Source: Acidobacteriota bacterium (GTDB taxonomy: Bacteria > Acidobacteriota > Vicinamibacteria > Vicinamibacterales > JAFNAJ01). From it: a stretch of DNA of 7,910 bases. The position numbers were made by a program, and so were the translations under genes. Within the stretch, counting starts at the first letter, position 1. Every line of letters begins with the position of its first letter. Shown here in pieces: positions 1 through 5,170 of this stretch. A model generated the notes under the pieces. It ran no database searches. It saw nothing but the letters and a program-made list of their open reading frames with translations, and had not been told where the DNA came from. The DNA is taken from NCBI GenBank assembly GCA_017860085.1, contig JAFNAJ010000104.1, forward strand, positions 1 to 7,910. The letters run 5' to 3'.

Positions 1-41
1 CGCTCGGCAGTTGGTCGGCTGCCGTTGTCGAGGCCGTCCTC

Positions 42-1436
42 GTGGCGTCACGGCCGAGTCCCGAGCTTCCGCTCGACGAAGACACCTATCTCGATCTGGT
101 GGCGGACCTCGACTGGGCGCCATCGATCCGGTACCTGCAGCCGGCCGAGGCCAGCGTCAACCGCTTCGCGTTCGTGATTCACCCGCTCTCGGTTCGCTTC
201 CTCCACGCGTACCCGCCGTTCCGATGGACGCGCGTGCTGCCGGACGGCCTCGTCGAGGCCGTGGCTGCGCTCATGCCGCCGCTCCTGCTGGCGCGGATCA
301 CCGGTGCGCGATCCTCGTCGACGGGTCAGCGCGTGGAAGGGTTTCTCATCTCGCTGGGGGCAACTCCGCGGCAGATGATGGCGCGCGGCGAGCGGTTCAC
401 CTACAAGAGGCTGAACCAGGCGGCCCGGATGGCCGAGCGCCTGGGCGCGCGCATCATGGGCCTTGGCGCGTTCACGAGTGTCGTCGGCGATGCCGGGGTG
501 ACGGTGGCGCACGAGGCCGACATCGCGATCACGAGCGGCAACAGCCTGACCGTGGCGGCCACGCTCGAAGCGGCCAAGCAGGCCGCCCTGAAGATGGGCG
601 CCGCCGATCTGCGTCACGGCAAGGCCCTCATCGTCGGCGCCACGGGGTCGATCGGCGCGGTGTGCGCCCGGCTGCTGGCGCAGGCGATCCGCGACGTGGT
701 GCTCGTCTCGATCGAGCCGGAGAAGCTCATCGAGCTGAAGCGCCGCATTCAGTTGGAGACACCCGGCTCGCGGGTGACCATCGCGACGCACGCCGATCAC
801 CTCATCGGTGACTGCGACCTGATCGTGACGGCCACCTCGGCCTTCGGTCAGCGCGTCATCGACATCACCCGGTGCAAGCCCGGCGCGGTGGTGTGCGACG
901 TGGCGCGGCCGCCCGACATCAGCGAGGCCGAGGCCGCGTTGCGGCCCGACGTCCTCGTCATCGAGAGCGGCGAGGTGCTCATCCCGGGCGAGGTCGATCT
1001 CGGGTACGATATTGGGCTCCCGCCCGGCACGTCGTACGCGTGCCTGGCGGAGACGGCGCTCCTCGCCATGGAGGGCCGATTCGAAGACTACACGCTGGGC
1101 CGTCAGATCGAGATGGACCGCGTGAAGGAGATCTACCGGTTGTTCAAGAAGCACGGGTTCGCGCTGGCCGGTCTGCGGTCGTTCGGGCGGTACATCGATG
1201 AGCCCGACCTCGAGGAACGACGCGGGCTGGCCGACGCCCTGCGGAGAGACCGCGACACGTTCGAGCGGGTCCGGGCCGAGGCGGGCGCACGGCTCGCGGC
1301 GCTCCCCGGCAGCTCGAAGGGTGTGACGAACGGCCGCGTGTCGCGCAAGACCCTGGTCTGGATCGCGGCCGGCGCGAGCGCAGCCGCGCTGGCCCTTGCC
1401 GTCACTCATCGACGCACACGGAGCGGCACGCCATGA
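42..1436 (+). CDS. AAR-like long-chain acyl-ACP/acyl-CoA reductase with C-terminal membrane anchor (5' end possibly beyond window)
   Basis: Likely reduces an activated long-chain acyl group (acyl-ACP or acyl-CoA) to a fatty aldehyde with NAD(P)H. The order of segments matches cyanobacterial acyl-ACP reductase as I remember it. An N-terminal FAFVIHPLS stretch begins near residue 43, LGAFTS is at 141-146 and TSGN at 164-167. A Rossmann glycine motif GATGSIG lies at 199-205. YACLAE at 332-337 places Cys334 where the cyanobacterial enzyme has its acyl-thioester cysteine, followed by an LLAMEG stretch like the family's LLEFEG. The protein is 464 residues against about 340 for the cyanobacterial enzyme; the excess is about 42 N-terminal residues plus a C-terminal tail. 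Residues 437-454 are hydrophobic and Ala-rich, flanked by RK and HRRTR, and look like a tail anchor. The GTG at 42 has GAGG 8 bp upstream, but the frame has no stop back to the window edge, so the true start may lie further upstream, possibly as a fusion. Substrate is inferred. The alternative is another dehydrogenase of the same fold. Confidence 0.78.
   Translation: MASRPSPELPLDEDTYLDLVADLDWAPSIRYLQPAEASVNRFAFVIHPLSVRFLHAYPPFRWTRVLPDGLVEAVAALMPPLLLARITGARSSSTGQRVEGFLISLGATPRQMMARGERFTYKRLNQAARMAERLGARIMGLGAFTSVVGDAGVTVAHEADIAITSGNSLTVAATLEAAKQAALKMGAADLRHGKALIVGATGSIGAVCARLLAQAIRDVVLVSIEPEKLIELKRRIQLETPGSRVTIATHADHLIGDCDLIVTATSAFGQRVIDITRCKPGAVVCDVARPPDISEAEAALRPDVLVIESGEVLIPGEVDLGYDIGLPPGTSYACLAETALLAMEGRFEDYTLGRQIEMDRVKEIYRLFKKHGFALAGLRSFGRYIDEPDLEERRGLADALRRDRDTFERVRAEAGARLAALPGSSKGVTNGRVSRKTLVWIAAGASAAALALAVTHRRTRSGTP
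1420..1423 (+). promoter_or_regulatory. Ribosome binding site for the SCP2 gene
   Basis: GGAG lies 9 bp before the ATG at 1433, inside the last codons of the reductase gene. Together with the ATGA stop/start overlap (1433-1436) it supports translational coupling of the two genes. Confidence 0.5.
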
Positions 1437-1864
1437 GCAAGTTCAAGGACACGGACGAGTTCAAGCGCATCTTCGAGCAGATCTTCCAGTTGATGAACGA
1501 GCACCCGGAGGTGGGCAAGACGCTGCGGGATGCGCACGCCCCGCACCGGTTCGAGATCACCGACCTCGGGCTCGAGTTCAACGTCACGGCCGCGCCTCAG
1601 TCCGACGAGAAGAAGGGACGGTACCTGAAGTGGGTCTGGGGACCGTGCGACTGGGAGCCGGTGATCCAGATGAAGATGGCGAGCGACGTCGCCAACCGCT
1701 ACTTCCAGGGCAAGGAGAACATCATGCTGGCCGTGGCCATGGGCCGCGCGAAGGTCGGCGGCCCGATGTCCACGCTGCTCAAGCTGGCCCCCGTCACGAC
1801 CCCCATTCACCCGGTGTATCGCGCGTGGCTCAAGGCCGAGGGGCTCGACCACCTGCTGGCCTGA
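1433..1864 (+). CDS. SCP2 sterol-carrier-type lipid-binding protein
   Basis: A 143-residue cytoplasmic protein of the SCP2 (sterol carrier protein 2) type, a fold that holds acyl chains, acyl-CoA or sterols in a hydrophobic tunnel. The family pattern is visible in the C-terminal half: RYFQGKENI around 89-97, then a hydrophobic strand, GRAKVGG at 104-110 and the hydrophobic STLLKLAPVTTPIHPVYRAW segment at 113-132. The first 30 residues are a predicted amphipathic helix. Length fits a stand-alone SCP2 domain, with no signal peptide or membrane segment. The start ATG overlaps the stop of the reductase gene by 4 bases, so the two are almost certainly co-translated. With a WS/DGAT two genes downstream, it is best read as a lipid carrier or substrate presenter for the pathway; the actual ligand cannot be read from the sequence. 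SCP2 domains are also common next to unrelated lipid enzymes, so the specific role is inference. Confidence 0.85.
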   Translation: MSKFKDTDEFKRIFEQIFQLMNEHPEVGKTLRDAHAPHRFEITDLGLEFNVTAAPQSDEKKGRYLKWVWGPCDWEPVIQMKMASDVANRYFQGKENIMLAVAMGRAKVGGPMSTLLKLAPVTTPIHPVYRAWLKAEGLDHLLA

Positions 1865-1870
1865 CGAGAG

Positions 1871-1875
1871 GGAGG
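1871..1875 (+). promoter_or_regulatory. Ribosome binding site deciding the GTG start at 1881
   Basis: GGAGG, within the purine run GAGAGGGAGG, ends 5 bp before GTG 1881. The ATG at 1876 is nearer but out of frame with the long reading frame, so this site supports the GTG start. Confidence 0.65.
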
Positions 1876-1880
1876 ATGCC

Positions 1881-2246
1881 GTGTCGGATCAGCCCACCCC
1901 CGACCGGATGATCGGCACGCTCATCGGACGACTCATGGAGTCGGGCGAGGGCGCGTTCAACAAGCTGTCGGAGCAACTGCTCGCAAACCCCCTGTTCCTC
2001 GACGCCATGCGGCGGACCATCGAGGCGAAGGGACAGGTCGACAAGACCATCAGCGGCACGATGGACCTGGTCAACCTGCCGTCGAAGAACGATGTCGCGA
2101 GGCTCATCGACGATCTCGAGGCGCTGACCGGCAAGCTGGCGAAGCAGGAACGGGCGCTCGCCAAGATCGAGCAGGACCTCGTCGTGACGAAGACGCTCGT
2201 CGAGGGGCTCGTTGCCGCGAAGCGCCGCCGTCGCACGGCCACGTAG
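1881..2246 (+). CDS. Small coiled-coil protein with a phasin-like motif
   Basis: A 121-residue protein without signal peptide or membrane segment. Residues 10-50 form a predicted amphipathic helix. Residues 63-72 read LVNLPSKNDV, followed by a long heptad-like helix (about 72-113) and a basic KRRRR tail at 114-118. The pattern (N/G)-x-P-(T/S)-(R/K)-x-(D/E)-V followed by a coiled coil is the hallmark I associate with PHA granule-associated phasins of the PhaF/PhaI type and with the C-terminus of PhaE. Phasins coat storage granules and often carry basic tails. No PHA synthase is present here; the neighbours are lipid genes, so a structural protein on neutral-lipid inclusions is the most attractive reading. 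It lies 16 bp after the SCP2 gene and 18 bp before the WS/DGAT gene, so it is surely in the same operon. The gene is well supported; the phasin assignment rests on a short motif and is moderate. Confidence 0.7.
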   Translation: MSDQPTPDRMIGTLIGRLMESGEGAFNKLSEQLLANPLFLDAMRRTIEAKGQVDKTISGTMDLVNLPSKNDVARLIDDLEALTGKLAKQERALAKIEQDLVVTKTLVEGLVAAKRRRRTAT

Positions 2247-2253
2247 GCTGGCC

Positions 2254-2258
2254 GGAGA
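2254..2258 (+). promoter_or_regulatory. Ribosome binding site for the WS/DGAT gene
   Basis: GGAGA lies 6 bp before ATG 2265 in the 18 bp gap after the phasin-like gene. It supports this start, and no room is left for a separate promoter. Confidence 0.55.
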
Positions 2259-2264
2259 TTATCG

Positions 2265-3659
2265 ATGCGCACCCCTGTCGCCAACGTCGACACCGCCTGG
2301 CTCAGGATGGACGATCCCACCAACCTGATGGTGGTCACCGGGCTCATGGTGCTCGACGAACCGGTGTCGTTCGATGGGGCCCGCCGAATGCTCGAGCGGA
2401 GCCTGCTCCGCTTCTCCCGGTTTCGCCAGCGCATCGTCGATCCGCCGGGTGGCGTGGGTACGCCCTATTGGGAAACAGACGAGCACTTCACCCTCGACAA
2501 CCACCTCACGGAGGTCGATCTGCCGCCGCCCGGCGACGAGCGGGCGCTCCAGGCGCTGGTCAGCTCGCTGATGAGCCAGCCGCTCAACCCCGCGCAGCCG
2601 CTGTGGCACTACTACCTCGTGCCGCACTACGCTGGCGGTTCGGCGCTCATCGCGCGCATCCACCACTGCATCGGCGACGGCCTGGGGCTCATCTACGTCA
2701 TGCTCTCGATGGCCGACGACGGGCCACAGCCTCCGCCGCTGGCCGAGGAGCACGAGGACGCGAATCACGGGTCGCCGTGGGACGTGCTCGGCCATACGAT
2801 CGCCTCGGCGGCCAACACGGCCGTGTCGCTCCCGCTGGCCCTGGTGCGCCGGTTGAACGAACTGGTCGGCGATCCGGAGAAGCTCGCCCAGGCCACCGAT
2901 CAGATGACGGCCGGCGCCGGCGCGCTGGCCAAGCTGCTGCTGATGGAATCGGACCCGAAGACCGCGTTCAAGGGCCCGCTGGTGGCCGAGAAGAAGGTGG
3001 CGTGGTCGCGCCCGATCGCCGTGTCGGAACTGAAGCTGATCGGCAAGGCGACGGGCTCGACGATCAACGACATCCTCACGTCGAGCCTCTCGGGAGCGCT
3101 GCGGCGCTACCTGCTGTCGCGCGGCGAGCGGCTGCACGAGGACCTCAACGTGCGCGGCGTCGTCCCGGTCAACCTGCGCCCGATCGAGAAGGCGCACGAG
3201 CTCGGCAACCAGTTCGGCCTGGTGTTCCTGGCCCTGCCCCTTGGCATCGAGGATCCGCTCGACCGGCTGTTCGAGGTGCGGCGACGGATGACGGCGATCA
3301 AGCACTCGCCCGAGGCGTACGTGGCGTTTCAGATTCTCAAGGGCCTCGGCGTGGCGCCCAAACAGATCTTCGATCTCATCGTCAACGAGTTCGGGCGCAA
3401 GGCGACGGCGGTAGTGACCAACGTGGTGGGTCCCCGGCGGCCGATTGCGATCGCCGGGGCTCCGATGCGGCAAGCCATGTTCTGGGTGCCGTGCTCAGGG
3501 CGTCTGGGCTTGGGCATCAGCCTGCTCAGCTACGCGGGCGAGGTCTGGCTGGGCGTGCAGGCCGACGTGAGCCTCGTCCCCGATCCGGAGAGGCTGCTCG
3601 AGGGTTTCCACGCCGAGATTGCCGATCTGACCCAGTTGCGGAAGCAGGCAGGCACCTAG
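2265..3659 (+). CDS. Wax ester synthase/acyl-CoA:diacylglycerol acyltransferase (WS/DGAT)
   Basis: Transfers an acyl group from acyl-CoA to a long-chain alcohol (wax ester) or to diacylglycerol (triacylglycerol), the last step of neutral-lipid storage (EC 2.3.1.75/2.3.1.20). The 464 residues match the bacterial AtfA-type length. Family motifs appear in the right order: PLW at 112-114; the catalytic HHCIGDG at 133-139 (HHxxxDG, His134 as general base); TINDI at 266-270 (the ND motif); VNLRP at 302-306; and TNVVGP at 385-390, which opens the C-terminal WS/DGAT domain. The N-terminus begins with a typical DTAWLRMDDPTN segment, as in other members where a membrane-facing serine/leucine-rich start precedes the fold. 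There is no transmembrane helix; the enzymes are amphitropic and sit at membranes or lipid inclusions. It follows the phasin-like gene by 18 bp. Whether alcohol or diacylglycerol is preferred cannot be read from the sequence; the upstream acyl reductase favours wax esters. Confidence 0.95.
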   Translation: MRTPVANVDTAWLRMDDPTNLMVVTGLMVLDEPVSFDGARRMLERSLLRFSRFRQRIVDPPGGVGTPYWETDEHFTLDNHLTEVDLPPPGDERALQALVSSLMSQPLNPAQPLWHYYLVPHYAGGSALIARIHHCIGDGLGLIYVMLSMADDGPQPPPLAEEHEDANHGSPWDVLGHTIASAANTAVSLPLALVRRLNELVGDPEKLAQATDQMTAGAGALAKLLLMESDPKTAFKGPLVAEKKVAWSRPIAVSELKLIGKATGSTINDILTSSLSGALRRYLLSRGERLHEDLNVRGVVPVNLRPIEKAHELGNQFGLVFLALPLGIEDPLDRLFEVRRRMTAIKHSPEAYVAFQILKGLGVAPKQIFDLIVNEFGRKATAVVTNVVGPRRPIAIAGAPMRQAMFWVPCSGRLGLGISLLSYAGEVWLGVQADVSLVPDPERLLEGFHAEIADLTQLRKQAGT

Positions 3660-3735
3660 CGGTTTCATTTCGCTCGGACGGGATCGGCCGCCCGGCCGGC
3701 GTCATCATGTGGCTGGAAGGGGAGTGGGGAGCCTC
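3660..3735 (+). other. 76 bp spacer between the WS/DGAT and FadL-type genes
   Basis: I see no convincing promoter or intrinsic terminator. A 5 bp GC stem (3685-3689 with 3694-3698, loop of 4) lacks a following T-run. The spacer ends with purine-rich ribosome-binding sequence. Read-through from the upstream operon is plausible. Confidence 0.4.
3726..3731 (+). promoter_or_regulatory. Ribosome binding site supporting ATG 3736 of the FadL-type gene
   Basis: GGGGAG lies 4 bp before ATG 3736 and 10 bp before the in-frame ATG 3742. The in-frame GTG at 3709 has no comparable site and would put nine extra residues before a normal signal peptide. I therefore prefer 3736, with 3742 as the alternative. 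Confidence 0.5.
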
Positions 3736-5118
3736 ATGCGGATGAGGAACGTGGTTCTGGCGTTGGTGCTCGGCGTTGTGGTGACAGCGGGCTCGAGTTC
3801 GGAGGCGCGCGCGCAGGGGTTTGGCGTGTACGAGCACGGCGCGTGCTCGATGGCCATGGCAGGGGCGGCGGTGGCTTCACCGTGCGACGATGGCTCGGCC
3901 ATCTTCTTCAATCCGGCCGCGTTGGCCATGCAGCGGGAAACGGTGCTCGGCATCGGGGCCACGCTCATCGGACCCGGCGGCGACTTCATCAACGACACCA
4001 CCGGCGCGACATACGAGATCGCCGACACCTACCAACCCGTGCCGACGGGGTACTTCGCGTGGCCGCTGGGAAAGAACTCGACGCTTGGCCTCGGGCTGTT
4101 TGCGCCCTACGGCCTGACGACCGAGTGGGACGCGCCTGATACGTTCGAGGGTCGGTTCCTGGCCTACAAGGCGTCGCTGGCTGCCATCTACATCCAACCC
4201 ACCTGGTCGTACAGGTTCAACGACCGGTTCTCGATCGGCGTCGGATTCGACTTCTCGCGCACCGACCTCGAGCTGAACCAACGGCTCGACCTGTCGGTGC
4301 AGCCGGTGAGCGCGAGCATCCCCGGGCTGACGTTCGGACAGCTCGGCGTGCCCCCGCAGACGGACTTCGGTGACATCCAGATCAAGGGCCACGCGTACCA
4401 GTTCGGTGCCAACCTCGGTGTGCTGATGAGGCCGTCCGACCGCTTCTCGGTAGGCGTCCGCTACATGACGAAGCAAACGGTCAAGGTGGATGACGGCGAG
4501 TTCACGAGCCGGCAGATCTTGACCGGTTTCCGGCTGCCGATCGCACTCGGGCCGCTGCCGGCCGGCACGCCCGTTGATGCGCTGCTCGCTCCGCAGTTCG
4601 CCGAGGGAGGCCGGCTCGGGCCTCAGGCAGGGAAGACCGAGGTGACGTTGCCCGACCAGTTCGTGGTCGGCATCGCGATCACGCCGAACGACCGGTTCAA
4701 GGTCCTGTTCGACTATCAGTGGGTGAACTGGAGTCTCTTCGACGAACTCGTCATCGACCTCGAGAATGGCCTCACGACCGTCACTGACGAGAACTACGAG
4801 GACACGGGCGGCCTGCGGTTCGGCGCCGAGTACCGCGTGGGGGAGGGCACGTTCGTGCGTGGGGGCTACATCTGGCACCCGCCGGCCGCGCCCGACGAGA
4901 CAGTGACCCCGCTGCTGCCCGAGGGTGAGCGCAACGAGTTCACCCTGGGCCTGGGCCAGCGGTTTGGCAATTTCCAGTTCGATTTCGCCTACCAGCGCCT
5001 GAACCAGGACGACCGCCGTGGCCGCACGATTCCCGAGGTCAACGGGGTCGTGGTGAACAACGGCGTCTACAAGTTCCGCGCGAACCTCTACGGCGCCGCA
5101 CTGTCCTGGCGGTTTTGA
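3736..5118 (+). CDS. fadL: FadL/OmpP1/TodX-family outer-membrane transporter for long-chain fatty acids or hydrocarbons
   Basis: An outer-membrane beta-barrel of the FadL family, which moves long-chain fatty acids and other hydrophobic molecules across the outer membrane; the symbol is given at family level. From ATG 3736 it has 460 residues (E. coli FadL is about 446). Residues 1-26 are a signal peptide: basic MRMRN, a hydrophobic core, and cleavage after EARA before QGF. The mature start has the family's N-terminal hatch pattern, with MAMAGAAVA, DDGSAIFFNPAAL and the hallmark NPA at 59-61. The rest alternates aromatic, amphipathic strands with Gly/Asp turns and ends in SWRF, a terminal Phe typical of outer-membrane proteins. 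A Pro/Ala-rich stretch around residues 270-300 is probably a surface loop. The only two cysteines, Cys37 and Cys50, are both in the hatch. It follows the WS/DGAT gene by 76 bp; import of acyl chains or alkanes for storage would fit the operon. Substrate is inferred. Confidence 0.92.
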   Translation: MRMRNVVLALVLGVVVTAGSSSEARAQGFGVYEHGACSMAMAGAAVASPCDDGSAIFFNPAALAMQRETVLGIGATLIGPGGDFINDTTGATYEIADTYQPVPTGYFAWPLGKNSTLGLGLFAPYGLTTEWDAPDTFEGRFLAYKASLAAIYIQPTWSYRFNDRFSIGVGFDFSRTDLELNQRLDLSVQPVSASIPGLTFGQLGVPPQTDFGDIQIKGHAYQFGANLGVLMRPSDRFSVGVRYMTKQTVKVDDGEFTSRQILTGFRLPIALGPLPAGTPVDALLAPQFAEGGRLGPQAGKTEVTLPDQFVVGIAITPNDRFKVLFDYQWVNWSLFDELVIDLENGLTTVTDENYEDTGGLRFGAEYRVGEGTFVRGGYIWHPPAAPDETVTPLLPEGERNEFTLGLGQRFGNFQFDFAYQRLNQDDRRGRTIPEVNGVVVNNGVYKFRANLYGAALSWRF

Positions 5119-5133
5119 CGGGTTTCCGACCCG
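5119..5133 (+). other. Short hairpin directly after the FadL-type stop codon (not a clear terminator)
   Basis: CGGGT (5119-5123) can pair with ACCCG (5129-5133) around a 5-base loop, immediately after the TGA. The stem is only 5 bp and no T-run follows, so it falls short of an intrinsic terminator; it may only slow RNA decay or be chance. Confidence 0.25.
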
Positions 5134-5152
5134 GCGCCGCCTGACGTACACT
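5124..5152 (+). promoter_or_regulatory. Weak sigma70-like promoter before the large secreted-protein gene
   Basis: A TACACT box (5147-5152, 4 of 6 to TATAAT) lies 17 bp after TTCCGA (5124-5129, 3 of 6 to TTGACA). Transcription would start near 5159, leaving a leader of about 12 bases before ATG 5171, which itself has no clear ribosome binding site. That is consistent with a nearly leaderless message, but the match is weak. Confidence 0.28.
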
Positions 5153-5170
5153 GCCCAATCGGGTCTCCCC

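Noticed and set aside
48..1409. Long - strand open frame opposite the reductase gene, and similar ones at 1406-1852, 2259-3473 and 3877-5358
   Set aside because: All are in the same triplet register as the + strand genes and have low-complexity Arg/His-rich products. The + strand products carry recognisable family motifs, so these are shadows of GC-rich coding.
3685..3698. GC hairpin in the spacer before the FadL-type gene as a terminator
   Set aside because: The stem is only 5 bp with a 4-base loop and no T-run after it; such stems are frequent in GC-rich DNA.
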